This document shows, in pieces, positions 49,301-60,699 of a DNA stretch of 64,000 bases. The DNA is from Turnera subulata (Eukaryota; Streptophyta; Magnoliopsida; Malpighiales; Passifloraceae): positions 1 to 64,000 of the forward strand of contig JAKUCV010003308.1 of the NCBI GenBank assembly GCA_028386065.3. The letters are read 5' to 3'. The translations under genes were made by a program, and so were the position numbers. How positions within the stretch are numbered: position 1 is the first letter of the stretch; the number at the start of each line of letters is the position of its first letter. The notes below the pieces were generated by a model. That model had not been told where the DNA came from and ran no database searches. It saw only the letters and a program-made list of their open reading frames with translations.

Positions 49301-49932
49301 TCTAGCCTCGATGGAGGATGAGGAGACTGTGGTGACAACTGTGAACCATACACCGAGTAATATGGAGGTCCCCTGGGGGTGCAGTACGCAAGGCTGGTCC
49401 ACAAAACAGAGCGAGGAAGGAGCCTACCAAGCCTCCGGCAAAGAAAGGTAGTACACTTAGCAAGACGGGATCCTCCCCGACTGAAGTCCTGGGCGCACAA
49501 CAGTCTACACAAGCAGGTAGTTCAGGGACATCTAAGGCATCTAATGGTACTGACTGGCCCATTTTATCACGGAAAGCCATGGAATTGGCATCCTCTAGTG
49601 CCAAGGCGTCCACTCACTCACTTTTCTCTACTGGACAATGTGGTGATATGACAACTGCCACCAAGACTTCTGCTGGTGTGTCGCCGGTGGGCGCTGCCAC
49701 ACGTCCTTCCGGACCCCTACAAATGGCATTTGACCCTACCGTAAAGGGACATAGACATAAGGACTCTTCTACGGGGGAGCCGTTTGTTTTCACTGGAGTA
49801 ATGGAGAATCAATCCCATGTAGCCTCGCTAGAGTCGAGTGTGGATCAAGTTATGACTGATTCACTATCTAACGTGGAAGAACGATCAGTCGGCCTTGAGG
49901 AGCTTCAAGCTCCCAAAGGTCCTCATGCCTAA
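46358..49932 (+). pseudogene. LINE D ORF1 (DUF4283 and zinc knuckle), interrupted
   Basis: It begins ATG at 46358 (MSSTPPLGHPSG, Pro-rich). A frameshift near 46590 moves to EDDDLSVTHCEK...RSELHK, which ends at the solo LTR. Joining base 46674 to base 48509, which drops the LTR and one duplication, gives GAA TTA CAC AAG AGA TGG GAA CAA, so the frame continues RSELHK-RWEQTLIVKL. A stop sits at 48539-48541, just before GRRIGYTVLCNKL. The DUF4283-like domain runs to about 48760 (WTIFGHYLTVETWRPNFKP). A zinc knuckle follows (LCFHYRRATHNILVC, second Cys replaced by Tyr). After FGPWIQATRR the frame changes near 49225 to SRYDVLASMEDEE and again before the tail ending at 49932. Confidence 0.82.
46675..48503 (+). 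mobile_element. solo LTR, TGTGAACACCC family, copy 2, nested in LINE D ORF1
   Basis: It begins TGTGAACACCCAAATTTGAC and ends GGGTATTCACA (1,829 bp). Flanks are acaag (46670-46674) and acatg (48504-48508), 4 of 5 identical. Its removal restores ORF1 in frame. A TATA-like box, actataaatag (47509-47519), lies upstream of the ataagctttgagtgcttgg block shared with copy 1, so the U3/R boundary is probably near 47540. GC-rich cggtcatggcgg repeats occupy 47283-47390. The aagaactacgtg...gtggtggagac block is at 48068-48132. Confidence 0.88.
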
Positions 49933-49981
49933 TTCCTTGTTCACTAATTCAGGTCTGTGTACCATCATTTTTTTTTTATTA

Positions 49982-52900
49982 ATGGATTATTCTCCTATTA
50001 TTGTATAGAATTGCCAGGGCGCAAAAAGTAATGAGCTCCATCGCGCAACCAAGGATTTGGTTTCACAATACCGACCGCAGAGTGTTGGTTAAGACTTGGA
50101 TTAGTGGAGAGGAAGCTGATAGAGCCATCAGGAAATTACGGTTTGATTGGAGTGTACGTAGTGAAGCCGTGGGTTTCTCTGGTGGTATCTGGATACTGTG
50201 GAATGGTGCAGCTGACATGCTTCTGGTTGTTAAAATACACCGGCAGTATGTCCATGTAGAGGTTCAAGTGGCAGGGTTGGAGCCCTGGTTCTTTACGGCA
50301 GTATATGGTAGCCCTGCTGCAGCAATGCGCGGGACTTTATGGCAGGGGCTGCGAGATATCTCCTTGGTGATGCAGTCTGCGTGGCTTGTCGAAGGTGACT
50401 TTAATGCATTGCTTGATGACTCAGAGAAGGCAGGGGGTGCACCAGTTGTCCCTTCTCAATGTCGGGCATTCTCAGATTGTCTCAATTTTTGTAGTCTTAT
50501 TGATCTTGGATTTATTGGCTCATGTTTTACTTGGGAGAGGAGAGGTGTTAGGGAACGCCTAGACAGAGCTATTGCTAATTCTGATTGGCGGCTCCGGTAT
50601 GCTGAAGCTACAATACATCATCTTCCAAGGACCAAATCGGACCATTCTCCGCTTATGATTTGTCTTCGGAAGGTTGATGGTGTTCCCCCGCAGCAAAGAC
50701 TGTTTCGCTTTCAGGGGGCTTGGCTAACTCACACTGACTTTCCCCGTGTGGTTAGAGAGAACTGGCAACAATCGGTGGGTTTGAAGGAGGCTACAAAGAT
50801 GCTAACGGAGGTGCTTAAGGACTGGAATAACAATGCTTTTGGACACATTGTCAAAAGAAAACGTCGAGTTCTAGCTCGGCTAGCGGGTATTGAACTAGCC
50901 CGTGATCGCAGGGATAGAAGAGCTCTCCGTCGGCTGCAGTGGAAATAGCACCGTGAGTATGAAAGTATTTTGATACAAGAGGAAATCCTTTGGTTTCAGA
51001 AGTCTCGCACGGATTGGATTCATTCGGGAGACCGGAACACGAAGTATTTTCATACTACAACTGTTATTCGCAGGAATCGCAATAAAATTCGGGCACTCAA
51101 GGAGGACAATGGGGATTGGTGTTTTGATCATAACCAGCTGAGGTATATGGCAGTCCGGTATTTTCAGTCTTTGTATACTACCTAACTAAGGATAGACCTA
51201 GTTCCTGGAATTCCGAATCGATTTCCTCAATTAGAGGCGGCACCGTATGAAAGTTTAAGCAGAACCGTCACTGATGAGGAGATCCGTAATGCCATTTTCA
51301 TGATGGGTGAACGGAAAGCTCCGGGTCTTGATGGATATCAGGCAGGTTTTTACCAAAAACAATGGGAAGTGGTGGGTCCTTCTTTATGTCAATTTATCAA
51401 TGCGGCATTTGCCAACAAATCTTTTGACGAGGATATTAACAGTACCTTATTGGTTCTTCTGCCGAAAGTTCAGCATCCCGAATTCATTACAAAGTTTCGG
51501 CCGATTAGTCTTTGTAATGTCTCCTATAAAACCATTACAAAAATTATTGCTAATTGCTTCCGACCTCTCATGGATGCCATTGTTCGGCCTAACCAAGCCA
51601 GTTTTGTGCCGGGGCGCCAAATCACAGATAATATTGTCATGGTGCAGGAAGCTATTCACACAATGGGTTTCAAGAGTGGCCCGGTAGGATGGATGGCCTT
51701 GAAAATTGATCTAGAGAAGGCTTATGATCGTATTCGGTGGAATTTTGTTCAGGAGACTCTTGAAGCCATTAACATACCTGGAGATTTAATTTCTCTATTA
51801 ATGTTCTGTTTGAAGTCCTCGTCCATGCTGATTCAATGGAATGGGTCCTCATCTGATTCCTTTCGACCCTCAAAGGGAATTCGTCAGGGCGACCCCCTCT
51901 CACCATACTTGTTTGTTCTATGCTTGTAAGCTTGGGTCATCTCATTGAGGAGGCTGTTGGAGCTGGTGACTGGAAGCCTATTCAATTCGGTGATTCTGGT
52001 CCCTTGCTATCACATGTTTTCTTTGCTGATGATCTCTTGTTATTTGCTGAAGCAACTCCCTCTCAGGTGCAAATTATTCGACATATATACTTGACGTATT
52101 CTGTGCCATTTCTGGTCAAAAAGTTAGTGCCGAGAAATCAAAAGTATTTTTCTTTAAAGGGGTGGCGGAGGTGGCGCAAAATCTCCTTAGCCAATCTCTC
52201 GGTTTTTCTACTACTACGGATCTGGGGCGTTATTTGGGTGTTAATCTTATACATGGTAGATCCTTATGCTCTCATTTTAGGTTCTTGGAGGAGGCTCTGG
52301 ATCGTAAGTTAGCTGGTTGGAAGGCTAACACTCTATCGTTTGCGGGTAGATTAACCCTAACCCAGTCGGTGCTTCATGCTCTTCCTACCTTTGTTATACA
52401 AACCATGCTTGTCCCTGCAACTACTTGTGCTACTTTGGACAGGAAGACTAGAGCCTTCTTGTGGGGATCCACTGAAAATCAGAGAAGAATGTCTCTTATA
52501 AGATGGGAGGAGGTTTGTAAACCCAAAAAGGCCGGTGGGCTTGGCTTACGTCAAATGAATTTGGATAATGCAGCTTTGATTATGAAATTGGCTTCGGCAC
52601 TAGTCACCAAACCCCAAGCTCTCTCGGTGCAAATTCTGAGGGCAAAGTATGGTACTGGAGATGGCTTAATTTCGATGGTTTTGAAGAAGCCGAGGATGTC
52701 TCCCATTTGGCGGGGCATTACTAGTGTTTGGGATAGTGTGTTAAAAGGTACCTCTAGGATATTAGGGGATGGTTCTTTGGTAAGGTTTTGGAGTGATGCT
52801 TGGATATTTGGTGATTCACCTCTTGCTTCTCTTGCAGTTGTTCCACCCCCTGTGGAATGGCTTGAGCTCCCTGTCTCTCATTTTGTTCATTCCCAAGGTG

Positions 52901-54101
52901 AGTGGAAATGGGAGTTGTTTGCCTCTTATTTACCAGATAACGTCTTGATGAAGATTGCTAGTCTTTTACCTCCAGCATCGGTATGTGGTAGAGATACGTT
53001 GGCCTGGTCTCAGGATCCGTCTGGTCTCTGCACTGTCAGCAGTGCGTATCGCACACTTCAACCGTCAATGGAGGCATCTCCTCTATGGAAGAAAGTATGG
53101 AGTGTTAAGGTACCTTATCGTATCTGTACCTTCTTATGGACTGTCACTCGAGATGGTATTATGACTAATAGTCAACGTGTCCGAAGACATATCGCCCATG
53201 ATAACCGGTGTCCGAGGTGCAACATGCATGAGGAAACTTCGCTGCATGCGTTGCGAGACTGCATGTTGGTATCAGCCGTATGGCGTGAACTTGTACCGAA
53301 TCATCTTATCCAGGAATTCTTTCGACTACCATTGCAAAGTTGGATGGAGTGGAATCTGAGCTCACAACGGGAGTCGCATCAGAATGGGCACTGGGCTGTT
53401 TACTTTGCCACTGCTTTATGGTGGTTTTGGAAGTGGAGGAATCAGTTAATCTTCTCTGGTGAGGAAGGGATTAGGCCGAGCTCATCTTTATTTATTAGAC
53501 AACAAGTTGCAGATTTCAATCGCAGCTATCATGGCCTTCATGCAGTACTAAGGGCGAATCACCCTCGGATAGACAGTCTCATTAGTTGGAAGAGACCTCC
53601 GGCTGGGAGATGGAAACTTAACATTGATGGGGCGATGCAGCCATCTAGTTCGCTTATTACCTGTGGTGGTGTATTACGCGATACTAATGGTACTTGGATC
53701 GTCGGCTTTACTCATAATATTGGTCTTGGTTCCCCATTGCTAGCCGAACTTTGGGGTCTAGTTGATGGGTTGTCAGTCGCCTGGGATATGGGGGGTGCAG
53801 GGCTTTGATGGTGGAGTCGGACTCGAAAGTAGTGGTGGACATGGTACTAGGGCGAACCAGGATTGCTGCACGGTTTGCACCTTTTATCTCATCCATTAAA
53901 CAATATCTGGATCGTGACTGGGAAGTGGACTTATCACATATCTATAGGGAAGCTAATGGAGTGGCTGACTTCATGGCTAATCTGGGTTTGTCCTATAACC
54001 GTAGTCTCCATAGTTTCGATGCTCCTCCTGTGGACTGCTTACCTTTGTTGCATAACGATGTTAACCAGGTGGCTCGTCCACGATCTATTTCTGTAACTTA
54101 A
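49982..54101 (+). pseudogene. LINE D ORF2 (endonuclease, RT, zf-RVT, RNase H), few lesions
   Basis: It starts ATG at 49982 (MDYSPIIV) and hits TAG at 50006-50008 where the conserved Trp of WNCQGA belongs. A frameshift before about 50090 leads to endonuclease FSGGIWILWN, VEGDFNALLDD (50390) and RTKSDHSPLM (50630). Further TAG or TAA stops are at 50946-50948 and 51182-51184. RT contains APGLDGYQAGFYQ, FRPISLCNVSYK, LKIDLEKAYDRI and KGIRQGDPLSPYLF. A frameshift near 51930 precedes an intact VFFADDLLLF (FADD 52022-52033). Another near 52150 leads into 52162-53808: thumb, zf-RVT (CPRCNMHEETSLHALRDC, about 53210) and RNase H (NIDGA, AELWGL). A last frameshift near 53805 gives ESDSK and HIYREANGVADFMA. 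RNase H acidic residues are all present. Confidence 0.9.
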
Positions 54102-54209
54102 TATTCAATAATAGGCCTTTGAGCCTCCTTTCAACCAAAAAAAAATGTGAAAAACAAAAACTTGGCAGAGTCAAGCGACTGTCCTTGGCGACTGTTGCTA
54201 GCATTCCTT

Positions 54210-57100
54210 GTAATTTTATGACTTGAACTTTAATAACACTTATGATTAGTTACACACAAAACCGTTAATGTGTAAATTACATTTTTATTTCTTGTGTGGG
54301 ATATGTGATCCAACCAGTTTAAATGGAAGATGCTAGTTTAAAGCTTAATCTATTATGCAATTCCGAGTGATGATACAAGACTCACTAAGTGAAAATTCAA
54401 ATTTCGCTGATATTTTCATTTCTGCATGAGATTTTAAGAACTATTGAATTGTAAGGTATTATAAAATATGGAAAGAGCATGTTGGAGTACTTTTGTAGTA
54501 CAAAGAATATTTTTTTATTTTATACTTTTTTTTTCTAGTTTTTTGAAAGTGATATTTTAGTTTTGGAGAGTTACAGCTATAACTATCTTTTAGTAAAAGT
54601 ACAGTTTTAAACTGGAACTGAAAAGATGTAACTCTTTAAAAAATAAAAATTAATTTTTAGAAAGACACATGCATGGTTATAAAAATCCTTACATAAACGA
54701 ATTAATTCTTAAGAATATTTTGATCAATTTATTATTAAGAGATCAAAATGAAATATTATCATAAAGCTATAAATATATGTAACAATAATATTCTTAAGAA
54801 TTAAATTCATTTTCCATTTAGAATTGTTACCAAACAGCGCTGTGTGGCGGCATCGTTTATCCTTAAGAGCAGGGTTTGATTCTTTTCTAGATCTGCCCTC
54901 TGAGTAAATTTATACTACAACGTTGTAGATTTAGGAGAAGGAACTAAATTATGGCATATCACTAAAAAAAACAGAAATAAAGAGAAACAAAGTGGTAAAG
55001 AAATGCTTATTATTTTGTCTGGGATAAATTACAATATCATGTCCACCTAATTTATACAAGAAAATAGCTTGTGTTGTGATCTTGTAGGAATATCAAAAAA
55101 ATCCTTAATTGCCACCAACTCACCCTTGATTGCCATCAATTCTTCAATTTCTTTTGGCCTCGAATTAGTAAATTTTGATACAAACAGCAAGGAATCATTC
55201 TAGTTAAAATAACTTAAAGATGTGAACTATTACTTAACAAACCAGTTACAGTTATGGTATGAACTGACATGTTCCAGGAAGTCATGGATACGTTCAATCA
55301 TTTTTCTTCGCACTAATGTGGTGTTGGTTTAAGTGGAGGTAAGCAATTTGATTTCACTTAATGGAAGTTTCTTTATATATAGAAAATTCTCAATATAACT
55401 AGGTGTGGGTCCCGAATCGAACTGTTAGGGGCAAAATTCTGAATAACGAATGAGATTAAAAAAAGTTCATTTTCTTCCAGGAATAAAACTACGGATTTAA
55501 AGGATAGATAAGACAAGGGAACACTTTAAGGTCAATGGTATTTAATCATGTGCTGCAGAAAGTGACATTTCATCCGAAAGAAGTACATATCCTCAAATAA
55601 TCTATTCTTGGAAAAAAAAATTATTTTCAATTTCTAGAGTAGAAAATTAGCTCTCAATAATTTCTGGTGATCACTCGGACCAGGTAGTGACATCGCATCG
55701 AAATATAAGTATACAAAAATTTGATCGTGCATATTAAAATATAACATATATTATTTAGGCTTAAAATCATAACACATAGAATATTAATTTTTTAAAAATC
55801 TAATTTGATAGATTGGGATAAAAGTAATTAAAACAAAAAATTAGTTATCTGGAGTGGAATTGTGCCATTGATTCTTCGAACCGTTGATATTTGGATGGTT
55901 CTATATTTACTACACTTCCGTGTTTAACTACTATGAAAGAAAAGGGTAGACCGTAGAGAAGATGCTTAATTGCTATATATTAAAGGGAGTTGATCTAAAT
56001 GGGAATAAGATGATAATTTTTTTTTTAGTATTGATTCTATGATAAAAAAAAAAAATTAGTACTGATTCTGTAGAGTGTGCTATTTGATGCCTAATATGGT
56101 TGTTTTCACAACCCATATATAGAAATTGGGCGGCTTATACACGAAGGAAATCTGAAAGAAAAAATTGTGTCAAAAATTTCTACAATACTTTATACGTATA
56201 GATAAAATCACTTATAGAAAAAATGCCTTCTGGACTCCTTATAGTCTCTTCCGTTGAATAACAATTCATTAAATTAATTAATTTTTTTTTCTAGTTCTTC
56301 ACCTTGCCTTGAAATACTAGAATGCCTACTGGATTGCTTCGTTCGAGTAACAGTTCATTAAAAAATATTAATATCGTGACTTTTTATGTGTCATTTTTTG
56401 CAAAAAAAGTTTCATCTTTTACAAAAGAAAAATGTTGTTCCACGTGACATTTTCACAGTAAACATGATATAATTATATAAATAATAATTTTCTTATTATT
56501 TAGCAAATATTTTAAAGAAAACTTTTACACTTCCTAGACTTTTTGTATTTTATTAAGTCATTCATAGATTAAGTATAAACTCTTGGAATTTCATAGTACT
56601 AAGACTATATCTTTTGGGGTTTATTCAGGATTTAGACGATGTCTTTAAGACTTTCAAAATTTAAGTACAAACTCTTGGAATTCTCCTATATTCGATGCTC
56701 ATAAATAGAGACACATATGTTAGGAGTAATACAACTTTGTAATCGATAACAAATAATAAGATTTTTCTTTCATCCTCCCTAATCTTACTTTTTCTTTTTT
56801 CTTAATTTATATTTGTCTATCATATTTCTATTATCAAGTTCTCAATATTATTGTAGAATTCACACTCAAAGAAAATTTTCACGGAGCAAGTTACAACAAA
56901 AGCAAGGTAAATTTAAGTATTATTTTTCTTCATATTATTTACTTTTAAAAAAAATTAGAATGATATAGATATTGTGTGTATATATATAGATACATTTTTT
57001 TTTATGTCACACCCAATTTGTATGTAGCATGTATATATTAGGCAATTAAATTCCCATACACACATAATCTAAGATGATGCAGGACTAGTTACGAAGATCA
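54210..57100. other. AT-rich intergenic DNA, no gene seen
   Basis: There are many A and T runs and short palindromic AT patches, and no open frame of note on either strand. The stretch 56520-56880 has several aagtacaaactcttggaatt-like partial repeats (56568-56590 and 56662-56684). Confidence 0.5.
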
Positions 57101-57104
57101 TTGG

Positions 57105-58544
57105 GTTTTTGGGTTTCACAGTACCCCATCTTTTGCATTTTGGCCAATTATGTACCCCTACTTTTTGTTTGGCTGGTCATGTATCCCAACTTTCAATGGG
57201 CAGGCCAGTCGTGATCCCTCGGTCAGGTACCTGTGACGTGGCAGGTTGCCCGAATTTGTTTAAAGTTTGAGAGGTGTTTTAAAACGACGTCTTCTCGTGC
57301 CAAAACGACGTCGTTTTGGAGGGTTGGCTGGACACGTCAGATCCACGTGTCTTTGTGGGCCCTACATTCTACCATCTGGGATTCTTTACCCAACCGACTC
57401 GAAACCCATGGATACCCTAAAAACTGCACCCGAAACCAAATGAATACCCAAATACCCAATGGATATCCAAATACCAGACTCGGGTCTCAATTAAATTTCT
57501 TTGCTAAATTATGTAATCTCCTATTTTTTTAATTTTTTATAATAATTTTTACAATTTTATATTTTGTAACTATTTCTTATTTTTTTAATTCTTAAAATGT
57601 TCACCCGAATAGTATATTACCAAATAATTTTATTAACCCAATAATGACAATAATCCGGATCTCTCTTGCAAAATGACGAACATTCCATTGGAATCTCATA
57701 CAAAAAATTCATATAGACGAATACCAAATTAACAAACAAATTGCAATTAATCTTGCATTACTACAGCTCTGCAGTTCAAACACATCTACACATTTAACAA
57801 AAAAAAAGCCAGAAGAGACTCAAGATTAAAAAATATTAAGAAAACATGCAGCATCACAATACTTCTTCATCTATGAACAAATCATTTGTCTTCATTAATT
57901 GCCATGAACCAGTACAACCACCACCAGTACGGAACCCGACCCATAGTATTTGATATTCTGCATGAGACCCTCACCAATAACCACGAAAGGTCCGCGCCCG
58001 AGCCCTGTAACAAACTTCTCGAAACACCCACACAATAGCAACACAACCAGCCGCAACCAGAACCACCATTAACAACCACTGACACCCTATTCACCTCCCA
58101 CAAATCCATGCCTGAATTGGGGTTTGTGTAATTGAAACCCAACAACTATTACAAAAGAAAAGAATAGAAGAGGAGAATGAGGGTGGCAGTCGACACTTAC
58201 CATGACGGTTACGGATTCCCAAGCGTCGGCTGATGCGAAGGCTGCCTCCGCTTCTCCACCCCCTGAACCCGCACTCGACAAGACCTAAACGAACAGGGGA
58301 GGGTAAAGGTATAAGTGAGAAGCGGTGACATGAATGCGTGGGGTGCCGACGATGATTAACTAGGTTTGTGTCTGTGGTAGCTTGATTCCATGGTCTAGAT
58401 TTTGACCTTGGGCTCTACGGTGGTAGTCTCTTCACTGGGGTTGGTGGATTGGAATTGATGGAGGAGATTTTTTCTTTCTTTTCTAATGAAAATTCGATCT
58501 GGGAGGGTGAGTTGAAGATATTTATTTTTTTTGGTAACTTGTGA
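57105..58544. repeat. repeat with inverted ends, copy 2 (left part)
   Basis: 57110-57240 matches the reverse of 30845-31010, and 57245-57370 matches 28985-29115, so both blocks lie side by side here, as expected at one end of the same element. The block includes a perfect 20-bp palindrome at 57300-57319. The interior contains a possible two-exon gene fragment (58284-57882, minus). The right end is missing because LINE F begins at 58545. Confidence 0.45.
57882..58284 (-). pseudogene. possible captured gene fragment, two exons
   Basis: On the minus strand an acceptor-like TTTAG precedes 58284, and an open stretch (SSAGSGGGEAEAAFASADA, then WESVTVM) ends at a GTAAG donor at 58200. A second open stretch begins after TTTTGTAATAG at 58145 (LLGFNYTNPNSGMDLWEVNR) and runs in phase to a stop at 57882. 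The putative intron is 55 bp, short for plants. There is no initiator ATG. An alternative frame of the second part contains a hydrophobic run (LMVVLVAAGCVAIVWVF) followed by basic residues, like a membrane anchor. I recognise no family. Its location inside a repeat with inverted ends suggests capture, but this is inference. Confidence 0.25.
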
Positions 58545-60190
58545 TTTTTTTTTTTTACAGCAAAAATATATATATATCCATTAGCAAAGCCATTAAGTAG
58601 CTAGCTAAAGTACATTCAAACATAAGCGAGTCTGGTGACCTCGTAATACAAACGAACAGGAAAAGAGGACTAGGATCATAATACACCATATATAAGGATA
58701 AATCCTAACATAGGAACACATCAGTGGTACAAGGACAAGCCAACAGAATAAATCTGCTCCACGGTGTTGTGGGGAGTTCGGATAGTGTTCCTCTAAAAGA
58801 GGGGTCCTGCACAAGGCAGGATGCACCATCCTGTAGCTTTGGATAGATCCAAATTGCTCGCAAGAAGCCGCCACCCAAATCGGTACTTGCAAGACCTGTA
58901 AAAACCTATATAGCAAAACTATAAAAAGTGATACCTAAACAACCAACAATATCAAGCACCTTTTTGATAGGGGAAAGCTCACACTAGGACCACCCGAGGT
59001 CTAAGAATTAGCAGAAGCAGTATAGGGTAGTACATCGAGCCCTCAAAATAAGCATCCTTGGCATGCTTATGCTCTCACGGTCGCAACCGGGCATATTCGC
59101 TAAAAGTTAGGCCACTGCTTCAAAATGTTAATAGAAAGACGAGCTGGTGCAATCAGACTCAGCTCTTCTCCAAGGAATATCCTAGTTAGGATCATTGTTG
59201 AGGGATCCTCCAACCCCATCATTTTCCTTTTCATGTTCAGTAACTTCCGCATCCATAAGTTCCACATATTTCTATGTTGTAGCCTGCAGCTCCCTCCTTG
59301 TTTGCAAGTCATCCTCCGTTGGCCGGTAGATGCTTTGTGTGGATCTTGCAAGACGTTTCCAGCTAGACCTATTCGATGTCGGTTTAGGAGGCATGCTGGG
59401 ACTAATATCCTTAGCCAACTGGGCTAGAGAATCGACCCACTTTTGGTGGACTCCAATCGCAATTACCCCCAGGAGCAGTCACCTCACCCATATCAATGAC
59501 CTTGCGTTTCTTGTAGATCGATGAACCCTTTCTCTGAATTCAACAATTTTTCCCGGTATTAGCGGGGGTGTCTCCATGACCATGGAGGGTATCGCCTCAC
59601 TTGTAGCCCGCAATTAGGGCCCCTCGATTGCGGGTTAATGTCAGTTGTCGCTTTAGACGCAGCCTCAACATCCTGCTTGGTAATCTTTCCTACATCCTCC
59701 TCATATACCGCAGTCTTTTAAATTTTCCTCCCGAAATTTCCTTTCCCACCATGTGGGTAGCCCTCATCCAGGGCCCAAAGTTATTGGATGCCATTTTCTT
59801 TACTCCTGCATCAGCCCGAGCACGATCCTTGTATAACTGCACAGTATGATCAATTCTCCCACAACGATAATAGAAATTAGCCAACTTTTTGTATTTGAAT
59901 CGAATCCGAACCATGTTACCAACAAGATCTTTCACTAAAACTCTAGGTATCAAGGGAGAGTCCAATTTCACCTGAACATTCATGCGAATGAAACCAAGCC
60001 AACCATACATGTTTTTTAATGGTCTCCTCCAGCCCATTGTGTTCTGCAAACAAACCACCCATCTTCTCAATTCTCCACAAATTTGATACATCCAGAGGGA
60101 GCCCATATATCTGCACCTGAAAGCTGAAGTAAAGAATCAATCTGCTAATTGGCTAGGTTTGGTGGCCAACTCTTCAGCACCAGTAGTTGG
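58545..60190 (-). mobile_element. LINE F relic: ORF1 part and 3' end, ORF2 mostly missing
   Basis: The T run at 58545-58555 marks the poly(A) end. On the minus strand 60106-59690 encodes a DUF4283-type ORF1 C-terminal part: VQVKLDSPLIPRVLVKDLVG, then FKYKKLANFYYRCGRIDH, a zinc-knuckle position with the first and last Cys replaced by Tyr, then NFGPWMRATHMVG, comparable to FGPWIQATRR in LINE D. Degraded ORF1 tail follows to about 59100. Nothing resembling endonuclease or RT lies before the 3' UTR, so ORF2 is deleted. The 5' side is cut at 60191 by an LTR-like repeat. Confidence 0.65.
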
Positions 60191-60699
60191 TGTGAATACC
60201 CGACCTAAAATCACTTGGGCCTATTCACCCATTTCCTTACACCTCCTTCTTCGGGTCAATCCCACGTCAATGTAGTCGCCACCCAAATTTTATTAAAGGA
60301 AAAATTTGGGAAAAGCCTTTACGTGACTACTTTAGGCTACATGGTCATGGCGAACCAAAGACATGGGATCGGGGGTTTGTCACAGATGGGAAGGTGTTAA
60401 GCACCCATCCGTGTTGGGTTGAAACCTTGTGCAATTGAAGAAATTATGTGTGCCTTGGGCAGGTATGCAAGTGTGGAAATCACATAAAAATCACAAAATT
60501 GAATTGGAGGTGTAAGAGAAGAAGATACGGAACAAAAAGGGAAAATAAAACATTTGGGCTTGAGTCTCCACCACTAGAGACCACCTACGTACCCTGGCAA
60601 CCGGGTTCAAAGCCCAAGTAGTTCTTGACATGGCATCACAACAATCACATTTGAATGATAATGTGTGGTGTGTTTGCCATGTTTTGGAGCATCCCATGC

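Larger units (their letters stand above)
46282..54143 (+). mobile_element. LINE D, near full-length L1-type element with RNase H, holding a solo LTR
   Basis: It is flanked by a 15-bp identical target duplication, aatgtgaaaaacaaa (46267-46281 and 54144-54158), with the poly(A) run immediately before the second copy. Its order is 5' UTR, ORF1 (DUF4283-like plus a zinc knuckle), ORF2 (endonuclease, RT, zf-RVT, RNase H), and a short 3' UTR with aataata. Without the nested LTR (46675-48503) and one duplication it is about 6.0 kb, a normal full length. It is a different lineage from LINEs A and B: ORF1 is DUF4283-like instead of RRM, and RNase H is present. The ORFs are broken by a few stops and frameshifts. 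Confidence 0.93.
45641..54209. mobile_element. MULE-like MITE with about 60-80-bp TIRs, split by LINE D
   Basis: The left TIR (about 45641-45720: atgctagccgcagtcgc, ccaaggacagtcgcttg, gccaagtgtttg) is matched in reverse by the right TIR (about 54144-54209: caagcgactgtccttgg, gcgactgttgctagcat). The left TIR has a 12-base extra segment. Outside them is a 9-bp direct repeat, gtagtttta (45632-45640) and gtaatttta (54210-54218), 8 of 9 identical, which fits Mutator-type insertion. Without LINE D the element is about 0.7 kb and non-coding. LINE D landed at the inner edge of the right TIR. Confidence 0.75.
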
